The position numbers and the translations under genes are program-made. The notes below the pieces were generated by a model that was not told where the DNA came from, searched no databases, and saw only the letters and a program-made list of their open reading frames with translations. From the NCBI GenBank assembly GCA_030998225.1, contig JAPYXD010000555.1, positions 2,604,001 to 2,668,000 of the forward strand: 64,000 nt of DNA, given 5' to 3'. Shown in pieces: positions 11,889 through 23,069 of this stretch. This stretch comes from Diplolepis rosae (Eukaryota; Arthropoda; Insecta; Hymenoptera; Diplolepididae). Positions within the stretch are counted from its first letter, which is position 1, and each line of letters begins with the position of its first letter.

Positions 11889-12840
11889 CGAGGTCTGTCC
11901 GGAAAGTATCGGGCCTACCTTTATATCTCTGCGCTGGCTTTATTCTTCATCATCGGGCGGGTGGCATCCTTCAAAGTAATCCCTATTTGATTGAATAACA
12001 CGGTTCCAGCGATGTTTCCACTTCTTGAAACAGTCCTGGAACCCACTTTTAGAGATGGCCTTGAGTACGCTCGTCGCATTATTTTCAACCGTCATTTTGT
12101 CATCGAATCGCTGTCCTTTGAGTGGTTTTTTGAGTTTTGGAAACAGCCAAAAGTCACAGGGGGCTATGTCGGGACTGTACAGAGGTTGTCGAAGCAATGC
12201 GATACTGTGTTTACTCAGAAACTGCTACACAAGATTCGATGAATGCGCTGGCGCGTTATCGTGGTGAAGAAGCCAGTCACCGCACACATGCGAGTCATTC
12301 CTAAAATCTTATTCAAAATTTCCCAAATAGTAGTCTTCGATATTCCGAGATCATTTTCTAGTTCACGAACAGTTAGTCGACGATCACCTTCAATTGCAAG
12401 TCGCACCCGCTCAATATTATCCAATGTTTTTGTCGTCGAAGGTCGGCCAGAACGAGAATCACTATCAACAGAAGTGCGGCCTCCTTTGAAACGATTATAC
12501 CACTCTTTTATTCGTGTTTTGCTCATACACTCATTCCCAAAGGCCTTCTGCATCATCTCAATAGTTTCCGAACTCGTTTTTCCGAGTTGAAAACAAAATT
12601 TGATGGAAATTCGTTGATCTTGTTTTTCAGTCATTTTTAACAATCACAAAATCCGCCGAACTCAAAAATAGCTTTGTAAACAAAGACACGCTGCGCATAA
12701 ACTATACGTCTGACAGAGGTCAGCAAGCAACCGATAGGTTCGTGAGGCTTTACTGTTGACATTCATGCCCCACAGAAGTCGCTCGAACACTATGGCGCGG
12801 AGATATAAAGGTAGGTCTGATACTTTCTGGAAAGACCTCG
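11889..12840 (-). mobile_element. Internally deleted mariner, copy 1 (952 bp)
   Basis: Terminal repeats start cgaggtctgtccggaaagta and extend past acctttatatctc to about 45 bp. TA flanks both ends (11887-11888 and 12841-12842). Full-length mariners are near 1.3 kb. The copy at 36267-37204 has the same ends and the same internal deletion. Confidence 0.92.
11940..12634 (-). pseudogene. mariner transposase, internal deletion with frameshift
   Basis: The protein starts MTEKQDQRISIKFCFQLGK and carries the complete N-terminal DNA-binding region: SSETIEMMQKAFGNECMS, WYNRFKGGRTS, GRPSTTK, then a second helix-turn-helix ending TTIWEILNKILGMTR. Directly after MTRMCA the sequence jumps, out of frame, to WLLHHDNAPAHSS with the second catalytic Asp. 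It continues to SPDIAPCDFWLFPKLKKPLK with the third Asp, and ends PPDDEE. The first catalytic Asp and about 100 residues are lost. There is also a TAG stop after SSNLV. Non-functional. Confidence 0.92.
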
Positions 12841-13337
12841 TATTTTGAGATTTTTTAATCCAAAACTGCGGTCAGGATGGAAATTTCTATAACTGCGTTC
12901 AAGCGCACCGATACCGTCAAGAGATTTATCGATCGAACGCGGAGAAAAACCCATGCCGAGAGCACGCGATGCGACAGAGTTGCAACATCATTTTTGCCAC
13001 TTCGTTTTCTTTATTTATATCTATTCTGTAAAAATTATTTAGAAACGCTTTAGACGAATGGGGAGAAATAATATATATACACTTTATATTGGCAATAATA
13101 TAACAAAGTTTGATTATTTATTGTTAAATATACGTCAAAATAATCGTTATTACAGGTTTGGTAGTTACATATTGAACATTACCTCAAAATTTGTCGAATT
13201 TTTGAGGACTAATACATTTTGTAAGATAAATATCCGAAATGTTCGTGAAAATGGAAGACAAGCAACTCATTATTAAAAACATTTCATTAGACAGATCAAA
13301 ATTATATGAATAAAATATAATAGAATTATGATCCTGA
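12841..13337. other. No gene recognised
   Basis: Spacer, A+T-rich in its second half. A 72-codon frame at 13058-13276 is rich in I, N and Y and has no recognisable motif. Confidence 0.45.
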
Positions 13338-13920
13338 TAATGTTATTTTATTGTTATTCGAATATTAATACTTTTTCGCAGGCTCAATAATAATTTGTTT
13401 TAAGTGTACCTTGTTTCTGACTTTCTTCCGGATATTCCGGCTTCACTTTTCGGGATTCTTTGATTTTTTCCTACCAACTTGAAGATTTGTTTCTTGGGAA
13501 ATTTTCACGACCACAGTAATAAATTTTTGAAATTTTTTAACTTATTTAATGTAATAAGTTACCGTTGTTAGCGATTAATTACATGTTTCCTCTTCGAAGG
13601 TAAATCATGAATTGACTTAAAAAGAATAAAAACAAAAAAAATCTTCAGATTATTTTTCCAAAAATTTTATTCCGAACCAGCGTAAGCACACAGAGAAAAT
13701 TCATTTGTGAAAATTTAAAATACACAAATGAATTTTCTCTGTGTGGTTACGCCAGATCGGAATAAAATTTCAGGAAAAATATTCTGAAGCTTTTCTTTGT
13801 TTTTATTCTTTTTAAGTCAATTCATGATTTACCTTCGAAGAGGAAACATGTACACCTGGAACGAATTATTATTGAGCCTGCGAAAAAGTATTAATATTCG
13901 AATAACAATTAAATAACATC
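13338..13920. mobile_element. Foldback element with asymmetric arms
   Basis: The outer arms pair 13340-13396 with 13862-13920 (shared core gcaggctcaataataatt), and the inner arms pair 13590-13690 with 13742-13852 (shared gaaggtaaatcatgaattga). About 180 bp (13400-13580) is present only on the left, so it is either an insertion there or lost from the right. No coding frame. Confidence 0.8.
13687..13745. repeat. Perfect 23-bp hairpin at foldback centre
   Basis: cacacagagaaaattcattt gtg at 13687-13709 is exactly complementary to 13723-13745, leaving a 13-nt A/T loop. It is the core of the foldback above. Confidence 0.9.
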
Positions 13921-16900
13921 ATTCGAAGAGGCGTGGACAGAAAGTAAAATCGGCGAAAGTCTTGTAAGGTTTCAATGACTTTTAAGAAATAGTAGAAAAA
14001 AGTCGAATAACTTTTAAAAAACGAGGTCGAAGAAAAAAGTCGCGTATTTATTATTATAAAAGTATTTTAAACACTAACTGATCGTTTCTAAGAAGTAATG
14101 AAAAGTTTCATAATCTTTGGATTCATTTGTCATAGATTTTAAAAGACCATTGAATAGTTTTGTAAATTGTATTCTAAAGTCCATAAGATTTTACATGGCG
14201 TCTTCTAAAATTTTCTCGACAGTCGCAAAAAGCGATGTGCAGAAACTTAATTCGTAGCATCGCGCAGCAGACAATGCGGCTCGGCTTTTTGTTTTTGTAA
14301 TAATTTTGGTTAGATTTTGAGATTACGTGTCGTTTGGTTTCATTTGAATCTGGATTGAAGCGTACATTGAAGAATTAGTTCCAAGTAAGTATATATTTAG
14401 CTTGATTCGACAAATATTATCATTTAATAAGTTAAGTATCATTTAATATATTATACTGTTCTATTATAGCTGTAAATATAAGTGACATGATAAAGTTAGA
14501 AGTTTATAAATTTTCTGTTTTATAATTTTGTTTATTTTTACAAATAATATACCATTTTACCGATAGAAATGTTTAATAGTTGAAATAGTTTAAAGTTTAA
14601 TTGTTCAAGTTGAAACTTTTTAAAAATGTAAGGCATTTTTAAAATTTTGTTAATTGCACATTTTTCAGAATAAAATGTATCATGTCAAATTTGAAATTTA
14701 TCTGTTATTTTAGTTTTGCCTTCAAACTCTGAATGTGACTCAAATATTTTACACAAGTCTCCACGACATGTATCGGCTATGCGGGTTAAGGCGTGCGATT
14801 AGAATTAGGTTAGGATGCGTGCGTGCGTTCGACTTTTTAAGCGACAAATTTTTTCCGTGTAGAGATCATATTACATATACAACAGAGTTGCTATATGAAC
14901 ATAATGCAGGTTGAAAGCGAGCCCTTAACTGTTAATATAATATTATACTATCTATTTGAAAATAAATGGTGTGGGTTTGAAAGTTCTAAAGGTCAGGAAA
15001 GGGTGAGGTCGATAAAAGGTTGGTTGTTGGAAAAACGGATAAGTCAACACGACCTATCGAGTTGAGGTTACACTACGCAAACTAGACGCTTCGTTTATTT
15101 TGCTCTACATGTGTTTCCTTCGACGATCTGCGTTTCATTAAAACGCTTTAACCTCATTTATCTTCATAATTTTTATTTGCAACTCTCATCCTTTTTTTTC
15201 GGAACCTCTGTTGTTTATCTCAATGCCATAACTGGAATAGCTGATTTTAACTCCAACATAAGAAAACATTTTTTCCGACGCCTTCATGGAAATGTTGTAA
15301 CTTTTTATACGGTTATTTTTCATCACGAAAAAATTCTATACCATTATAAAATATCATTATTATTGGAAAAACTTTCCAACTTAGTTTCTAAGTGCGAGTC
15401 TACCCTGCAAATCTATCTCACGATTTTTGGAATATTCTGTATATTACACTAAACTAACTTTTCTCCCTCATTCATTAATCTCATCACTAAATAATTTAAA
15501 TTTAAATTAATTAAAGTAAGGAATTGTTCAAAAAATTAATTTTTCTCACAATATTTTAAAATAAATTGTCATATTGTGAACTCTAGGCCAACCTACTTAT
15601 TTTCCCCAAAAACTCTCCTTCTTTATTGTCAATAGGCAATTTTCTTACTTTCGAACAGCCTCTTCAGTTGAAAGATAGAGAGATAAAAACGATCCCAAGA
15701 TTAAAAACAAAACTTCAATCAAATATTATTTTCTTTGAGTTTGGCAGTTTGGTGGGGCCTCCGCGGACGATCTATAGTTCAAATTACGGGATTTTATAAA
15801 CACGCATTTTTCTGCAATTCAAATTCAATTATTCGAACGTAACAGGTACCTTGAGAATATTAAAATTTAATATTGTTTAATTTCTCGTCTGGTCTGAATG
15901 TGGCATCTACTCTTATCTAGTTGATTTTTGGCTTTTAATTATGATTTGTTTCCGTACGCAGCATCCCATGGGGCGTTTTCCATTTCCAGAGTAACTTAGA
16001 TTATTTTTGAAGCCACTAGTTTCATTCTCTGAGAGAGAAAGAGATGGATAACATAAAGTGGGCACGCGAGAAAGAGAAACTTGGAAGGGGTGACGTAGCA
16101 AGAGAATATAGTATTTCAATTTCAACGTCGAGTGGCGTCCTATCCATCAGGGAGTATTCATATAGAAACACTCATCCAGGTCTTCGTTCTTCTCCAAAAA
16201 AGGAAGGAAAAAATAATTTAGCTTTCTGCACAAAAAATGACATTTGTTCGCCCAAAGAGCACAATTGGTTTCCATTTTTTTTTTTATTAACCTACGTCAT
16301 TTACGTAAATCAGTTACAATATCGTTTTTCACTATTGAAATTTATTTAATAGAATTTGTCATATTGTTAAGTGTTTATTTATTTTATATCGATGTATTTC
16401 ATTTGTTATATATTTTTAAAAGGTCGATAAACAGTGTAATGAAGAGAAAGCCTAATTCTAGAAAATTGTTTTAATTGTCTGTTTGGTAGAAGATGTATTC
16501 TCGTTTGACAGTATACCCTACATCTTCGTGCCGCTATTACGTGAAATTTAATAATGAACGGGCCATCACTCGGTTTCGTAATACGGGAGCGGAATTCTGA
16601 TTGTATCCTATTCAGCCATGACGATCCAATATGTCTGCCGTATAACGTTCAACATTCTATATGTATGTTCATCCTACGTGCTGGGTTGCACTTACTGTCT
16701 AGCTCAATCTCCGAACGACATTATGCCAGATTACGCTCGTCTTTCCGCTTGAATACATCAGCATCCATCATCAACTGAAATTGACACTAAAAGACTTTTT
16801 ATCTACAATATCACCGCATGAGTCCAAGATGCAGCCTTTGCGCATAATTTCTTTACATTTAAGAATAAATTTCCTGTAATTACCGACCATTTGGTATCTT

Positions 16901-16983
16901 CACCGCTGCTTTTAAATACACTGAGTCATAAAAAACAATAAATTATAATTAATTATAAGGCTAATTAAAAACATCAAATTATT
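13921..16983. other. Three-kilobase stretch with no gene recognised
   Basis: I checked both strands for transposase, reverse transcriptase and RNA-gene signatures and saw none. The longest frames (113 codons at 15111-15452, 101 at 16044-16349) have no recognisable domain, and the first begins at a GTG. A moderate-GC patch at 14770-15070 and another at 16500-16760 stand out from the A+T background, but carry no feature I can name. Confidence 0.45.
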
Positions 16984-17882
16984 GCGTTCGAATAACTGAA
17001 CGAGATCGCCAAGTTGGTGGTCTTCCAACCACATTTTCACTTGTTCCATTCTTCATATTATGGTAAAACAATCGAAACGCACGTAGCACGAAACATTAAG
17101 GTAGTTGATCCACGTTAAATTAGACCTCAGGCAAAGATAGATAATTTTGCTTTCAAGAATAGCAATATTATTATTGAAGGGCTGTTTTTTAAAAGAAAAG
17201 ATTATTTTACAAGAAAAAAATTTGAAACACAGAAAAATAATTTTATTAATAAATTTTATTTTTGACCAAACTTTTTTTCTTATCGCTTCTTACCAAATTT
17301 AAAAAAATTATGTGATTTTAATAAATTACAAATCACTTTTTCAAGAAAAAGATTCTCTACAACTTAACCATTTCCAATTTTCTAAAAAAAAAATCTTTTC
17401 TCTGAAAAAATGATTCATGATTTATTAGAATCGGATAATTTTTAAAAATTTGGTAAGAAGCGATAAGAAAAAAAGTTGGGTCAAAAATAAAATTTATTGA
17501 GAAAATTATTTTTCTGTGTTTCAAATTTTTTTCTTGTAAAATAATCTTTTCTCTTTCAAAATAGCCCTTCATTAATAATATTGCTATTCTTGAAAGCAAA
17601 ATTATCTATTTTTACCTGAGGTCTAATTTTTGTGGATGACAACTACCTTAAAAGAAATGATTGAACAGATCAAGGCACATTTCTTCTTTTCACATTCCTA
17701 CTATGATCGGTCGCGAATATTTTTATTTTAAGAAGAATATTCTCATTTTTAGAATATTTTCTCTCTTTAGTTAGAAGATACTCTTAAAATAAGAATTCCG
17801 CTTACTTAATTAAGAATATCATTAAGAATATGCCTGTAAGAATATGATATTCTTAATATCAGAATATCGTTTTTTCGGTGCT
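16984..17882 (+). repeat. Dispersed repeat family B, copy 1 (interrupted)
   Basis: 16984-17095 and 17648-17882 align with 61886-62573 in the same orientation (shared ggtggtcttcca, gtaaaacaatcgaaacg, catttcttctttt, and the end gaatatgatattcttaat to tttttcggtg). In this copy a TTAA element (17100-17647) splits the repeat; the other copy lacks it. The 3' end caccgaaaaaacg (inverted) looks like a transposon terminus and recurs at 60172. No coding content. Confidence 0.75.
17100..17647. mobile_element. TTAA-flanked foldback (548 bp)
   Basis: Starts ggtagttg and ends caactacc, with TTAA on both sides (17096-17099 and 17648-17651). The arms run inward for over 200 bp (tagacctcag; ttttgctttcaagaatagc; ctaccaaattt region) to a centre near 17360. 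The 80-codon minus-strand frame at 17357-17599 is simply one arm. Target-site class as for piggyBac or Kolobok. Confidence 0.85.
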
Positions 17883-18707
17883 ATAAAAACACGTATTAAA
17901 TGAATAAAATTCCTTACAAAAATATCATACATGTAAAAGTGTTCCATATTCGTATAATTTGTATGCAAAATTTGATTAATTAGGTCTTTGTTTAATTTAT
18001 TTATGTCCCAAATTATACTGAAAATGAATTAGCGGAGTTTCACCCATTTACATACTATTAAATTGCAATTACGTCGCGAATTGCGTCATTCGTCAGACAC
18101 TGCATTTAATAACGATAGAGTTGGCTCTATAACATTGACCATGTTTACACACGCACACTAGCTGTGAATGCATTCATTAACTTCATGTTACTCGTGGTAC
18201 ACTCAAAAGGGTGCGTCTGAGTGGCAATACCATTGAAAGAACTCAAGCAAAACGGGATTCCAAGAGGGTGCAAGAAGGGTTCTGACGAACGGGGATCTGA
18301 CTGTTGGCGGCTCAACGAGGGGACCAACGCAACTAAATACGTCGGGATTTCCTGACAAGTTCTTAATTGGCGTGAATTACGTATTTTGCGCCGCGACAAG
18401 CACGTGCTTCTTGCGGTTGAGCTAGGTTCAGGTTAAGGGCAGTACGTAACTTTTGGAAAAAAGTCGCATGTAATTTTCACCTCAAAAATCACACACTACG
18501 TTTCTCCTCGTTCGTGTTTATGTCTCGATTGCAATGCAATTTTATCCAGTGCAGAAAGTGCCTAATTTGGTACCGATTTGCGATAAGGGCCAGATGAGGC
18601 TGGCCATTTCAGGTCATAGTGCGGAAAATTTTTCGGTCCCAATGAGGACCATAGAGGGTTTGGTTTGATGAAGTGAAGTGAAGTACAATAAAAGTTGAAC
18701 ACATTTA
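17883..18707. other. No gene recognised
   Basis: A minus-strand frame at 18145-18399 (84 codons, S/P/R-rich) has no recognisable motif. The block 18500-18660 is closer to average GC but otherwise featureless. Confidence 0.4.
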
Positions 18708-18711
18708 TTAA

Positions 18712-19397
18712 GGGGGTCTTCTGTGGTAAAATTTTTAAAAAATTGATTTTTTTGCATTTTTCAACAATTTATGTTACTATACTTCATGGCCCTGGTATCA
18801 CCGATTAATTGTAAGTGCCAATTTCCCGGAGAAAAGTGAACGTAAAACTTTAAACGTGTTTTTCTCGAAAATACGTTTTCGAACTGATTCACATGATTTC
18901 TAACGACTGACGGGACGAATTTGGGTCCGCTTTTTTAAAAAATGTGTGGCATTGTTGTTGTTAGCGTTTGACTACCATTTGACTCTCTATTGTTTATTAA
19001 AAATGTTTCATGAATTTTTTAAGATCGAAAAACAGGCGAAAAAATCATTTTTTTTCAAAGTTCCACCAATTTAAAAATTATTATGTTAAAAATCTGAAGG
19101 GTAGTCAGACGAGAATTACACTCCTCCAGATTAAAAAACACTACACTTTTTTCATTTCAGACAAACTGAACTTGAGATATCGTGTAAACCGATGATCCAG
19201 ATTTTTTGGAAGGCCTCTCTTTATAAGGGTGCAACGGACAAACCGATGAACATTTTCTCCAGAGAACCATTTCATTTTTTAGTTCAAGTTTTAATAAAAT
19301 TTAAAAAAAAAGCAGCATTCAAAAATAATGATAATTTTTTTCCCAGTAAAATTACAAAGAACGCCTCGAAAAATGGTCGTAACCACAGAAGACCCCC
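18712..19397. mobile_element. TTAA-flanked element (686 bp)
   Basis: gggggtcttctgtggt at the left and its exact inverse at the right are flanked by TTAA (18708-18711 and 19398-19401). The interior shares ctttaaacgtgtttttctcg with the element at 5781-6413, placing both in one group. Frames of 60-70 codons inside are K/N/F-rich and probably not translated. Confidence 0.85.
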
Positions 19398-19401
19398 TTA
19401 A

Positions 19402-19759
19402 CAAATGCCAAAAGCTTAGAGTACTTTACGTGTTCGAAAACACAATTATATTTTTCCCATTCCTTACTTATAAAGTGAAGTCCAAAGGTATACTTACATA
19501 AGCTACATATACTATATACTTCTTATCTTTTAATAAATATTTTTTTAAAAATTGTTCCGTTCTGATTGTATTGTTTACTTGAAACAAAAATATGTTTGAA
19601 CTAATAAGAATATAATACACATGAAAATGAGACGGGGCCTTATATGGTCCACATTAGTGCCACAATAGGGGCATAACTTGTGGCTCTCATCAGGTTAGGC
19701 GTTTCATTTCTCATCGGGCGCTAGCGGGATCACCTCATCAGGGGCTTATTTCACTCCAT
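19402..19759. other. No gene recognised
   Basis: Spacer. The 19620-19745 part is more GC-rich than its surroundings (gacggggcctta; gggatcacctcatcagggg) but matches nothing I know. Confidence 0.4.
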
Positions 19760-19761
19760 TA

Positions 19762-20202
19762 CACTGTTCAAAATCTTATTAATTTCAATAGACTTTAATA
19801 TACAAATGGTAAATTAAAATTAATAGATTTGTATATTATGAAAAATAAATATACATTCATTTTTAATTTAATAACTTTTCAATCAAAATATATTAAAATT
19901 AACAAACATTATTAAAATATATACACATGTGTATTAAAATTCAAATAAAAGTTAGTATTTTTTAAGATAAAAGTATTTTAAATTTAATATAATTTATAAA
20001 TTGGTACGTTGTTAGAAAAATTGGCTTTAGGTTCCAAAAATGATTAAGTCGATTTAATCAGATAAAGCCAATTTTTCCAACAATGTACCAATTTATTAAT
20101 ATGAAAGGTCAATACAACTTACACTACTTTTAGTTAATAAACGTTACTGAAAAATCTTCCATTACATGTAATGGAAGTTTAATACTGAAATTTCTAACAG
20201 TG
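19762..20202. mobile_element. MITE ending CACTGTT with internal hairpin (441 bp)
   Basis: Ends cactgttcaaaat and (inverted) cactgttagaaat, flanked by TA at 19760-19761 and 20203-20204. A strong hairpin at about 19999-20092 pairs ttggtacgttgttagaaaaa with its inverse. Its right-hand TA is also the left-hand TA of the next element. Confidence 0.75.
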
Positions 20203-20490
20203 TACACTGCAAAAAGAAGTGTCTTAATTTAAGATACTTGTGTAGTCATATCTAAGATGTTTCGGTAGTCACTTTTAAGTTGCTTAAAACATTTTATTTG
20301 AATACACGTAAAATATCTTAAGTTGAGCCATCGGTAACACAGATTACTTAAGTTACTGACAGTTTATTGTTCCTATAACCTCTACACTGTGAGAAAAAGC
20401 TTACGGCATACCGGTGTCTGCTACACATGTGGTGGCTTACATGGCTGTACGTACTTCTTAAAAAAATTAATTCAAGTAAATTGTTATGAC

Positions 20491-21780
20491 ATCCCGAGTC
20501 GAACTATTGATTCTCTTTTGCTTCTCTTGATACTCTTTTGATTTTCTTTTGCTTCTCTATTTTCTCTAACTATTAGAGATTTTTGAACTTTTTTTTTTTA
20601 ATGAAAGTACATTTAAAGGACTACGGCGCAATTACCAAGGCGATTCAGTAGCGTTCGAATCGTCGGAGAGAGCAGACGTGAGTCATAATAGGTTCTGTGT
20701 ACGCGAAACGTTTTGAAGCGGTCTTCTTGTGTACCCATCCAAAGGGACCACTGGTGTCCTATACAGCCGCTGCTAAATACATCAAAAAGTCGAAATCGTT
20801 CGTGAAAAAGTGGGTTGAGCGTTATAAAGTCAATAAAAAACACCCCGTGAAGATTCATGTTTGGGGATGCTTCTTACAGCGCGGTTTTGGGTGTTTAGAG
20901 CTCTTCACCGAGAACTTGAATGCTCAGAAAAGGTCAGCTACAAAGATGTTTGGAGCCGATACGGCCGATTTGATCTTACAAGAAAATAACGACCCGAAAC
21001 ATCGAAGCCGTCTCTGCACCGCCTGGAAAACAGAAAATGGCATCACAACTTTGGACTGGCCATCACAGTCTCCCGATGCGAATCCAATCGAAAATTTCTG
21101 GAGTGTTTTAAAGAGGAAGCTTGCGGGAAAACGTGTGTTCACCCTGAAACAGCTCTCGCAAAAAATCAGGAAGATATGGCAAGAATTACCAACGGATTAC
21201 GCTGCAAAAATAAGTGGAAAGCATTGATTAGGACAGGAATGTCAATATAATCATGAAATTGTAGGCAAAAATGAGGAATCCATAAAAAAATCAATCTCCG
21301 GTACCATTTGGATTTTTATTTCGAAAAATAAAATTTCTCAAAATTAACTTGTAGATATGTTGTTACCGGGTATTGTAATTTGGACAGTAAAATGGATGGC
21401 CTTTCCATCCATTTTACTGTCCAAATTTCAAAATTAATGTTTTCAAAACAAAATTCGACATGTACCAGACATTGATACTTTGATACATTCCTCATTATTG
21501 TCCAAAAGTCTGGTCCAAAAGCTTGGCTAATTCCTGACGTCATTAGGAATTATATACTTTTAAAAATGGTGTATCATAGAGGAGGTAAGGAGAATCTTCG
21601 TTGCTACTCTTTAAGATCCTCCAAGGTGCAGAAACGGAAATATCTGCAGGAGAAGAGCATCAACAGAGGATCAAAATTACATTGATTTAAACAGCTAATA
21701 CGCCTCTTTTGATTCTCTCAAGTCCTCGAAAATGGAGCATCTTAGAGAATCAATAGAGAATCAATACTTCGACTCGGGAT
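20491..21780 (+). mobile_element. Tc1-type transposon, internally deleted
   Basis: Inverted ends atcccgagtcgaactattga and atcccgagtcgaagtattga (27 bp or more, continuing ttctct) enclose a Tc1-type transposase relic. No clean TA duplication is visible at the ends. The stretch 21330-21540 contains its own hairpin (ggatggcctttccatcc at 21394). The element is inserted in family A. Confidence 0.85.
20697..21227 (+). pseudogene. Tc1-type transposase with central deletion
   Basis: Residues 1-50 form the paired-like helix-turn-helix region (YTAAAKYIKKSKSFVKKWVE). The frame then runs straight into the catalytic domain: IHVWGCFLQRGFGCLELF, then QENNDPKHRSRLC with the second catalytic Asp, WPSQSPDANPIENFWSVLKR with the catalytic Glu of the DDE triad, and a Tc1-like tail to ISGKH. 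About 100-150 residues, including the first Asp, are absent. At 176 codons it is half the usual length of about 340. The reading frame survived the deletion, so the loss may be recent or the junction fortuitously in frame. The GTG used as start is unlikely to be genuine. Confidence 0.9.
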
Positions 21781-21994
21781 CTTAAACATCTTAAACTGAA
21801 ACACATTATCTAACTCAATCAAGTATCTTATTTTTTAAGACGGAAATTACATCTTTATTCGTATCAAAATACGTAAGTCGTCTTAATTTTGAATAAGATA
21901 CTTCGTAAGACATCTTGTTTCAAGACATAAGATGGCAAATTCCCATCTTATATCTTACAGTAAGATACCAGGTAAGACACTTCTTTTTTCAGTG

Positions 21995-22825
21995 TAGGTC
22001 TAGAAGGGCGCCACACTAAAATTTCTGTACGGGTCAATGTAAATTTCATAAATTTCTTCTCATCAAGAATTACCTACATTAAAATCGAATGTGATTTATC
22101 CTTTTTTTCTGCAAATCGAATTATTATTGAAATAGTATTAGTTATAAAATAAATGGAAACGTTTGCTGCCGCATTGGTCGGAAGCAACATGCGTGACATT
22201 GTTTTACACGTTTTCGTTAATGATTTGAATACGAAATTCGAAGCGGGTACAGCTGCAAATACGAACAGAAAGGCGTACTTTTGAAATTATCGAAAGGACA
22301 ATACATACCTGTTTGCAGACGCAGAATGAAAATGCGCAAATAATTTACATATCAAACAATTTATATACACTGGTGCACCTATGTAGTCAAAATTTCCATT
22401 GCAGTACCTACTTCTCTCTCGATAATTTATAATTCATTAATTCATAATTTTGTCCATCGGATACGGCTGCTGGTTTGTTCGACGAAATTATGAATTGTAT
22501 TTTATGAATTCGCGTCGTGACGTTTCCAAAGACTGCACCTATGACAAACTGGGGACCCATGCTTGTGATAAATACAAATTACTTCACAGCTGAACGAATT
22601 AACATTATTATTGCAAACTGCGGCTCTGTGAAATTGTAGCGTGTCAATTTCGCGGTATATTATCGAGTTTAGTGATATATATATATCTCTGGAACAATGT
22701 ATTTCGACATGCTTTAAAAATGTATGTAAAATATAGATTTTTAAAAATATTAGGTCATCATCCTTTACTGTATTAAATATTTTAAAATACAACTAACCAC
22801 TGATAGTTGGAAATTGTAAGTATGG
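21995..22825. other. No gene recognised
   Basis: The 22500-22660 part has near-average GC (ctatgacaaactggggaccc) and a 96-codon minus-strand frame overlaps it, without a recognisable motif. Otherwise A+T-rich spacer. Confidence 0.4.
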
Positions 22826-22827
22826 TA

Positions 22828-23067
22828 CATGAAGAAAAATAGTACGAGAAACTTTAGTCAAGTTTTAGCTATGAACAAGTTGGATAGGTTATTATTGTAA
22901 TAATTTTTGAGGTACCAAATACTAAAGAATGCATCATAGTTCGGTCACCTCTAAAAATGTAATGTTTCAAAATGTACGTCAAAAATTAATAACCTCTCCA
23001 ACTTGTCCATACATCCTAACTTTGCTCAGAAGTTGAGTCAAGTTTGTCGAACTATTTTTCTCTGTGT
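22828..23067. mobile_element. TA-flanked MITE (240 bp)
   Basis: The left end (catgaagaaaaatagtacga) and inverted right end (cacagagaaaaatagttcga) are flanked by TA (22826-22827 and 23068-23069). Arms also pair aacaagttggataggttatt with the region at 22989-23008. No coding content. Confidence 0.8.
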
Positions 23068-23069
23068 AC

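Larger units (their letters stand above)
20205..21994 (+). mobile_element. TA-flanked TIR element, family A, with Tc1 inserted
   Basis: The ends cactgcaaaaagaagtgtct and (inverted) cactgaaaaaagaagtgtct are flanked by TA (20203-20204 and 21995-21996). Subterminal sequence is rich in short aagat/atctta motifs. Its own interior is only about 500 bp once the nested Tc1 (20491-21780) is removed, so the element is non-autonomous. A diverged second copy lies at 760-2432. Confidence 0.85.

Noticed and set aside
12243..12590. 115-codon plus-strand frame
   Set aside because: It is the antisense of the mariner transposase DNA-binding region.
15111..15452. 113-codon frame as a membrane protein
   Set aside because: F/I/L/Y richness follows from local T-rich composition; it starts at GTG and shows no motif.
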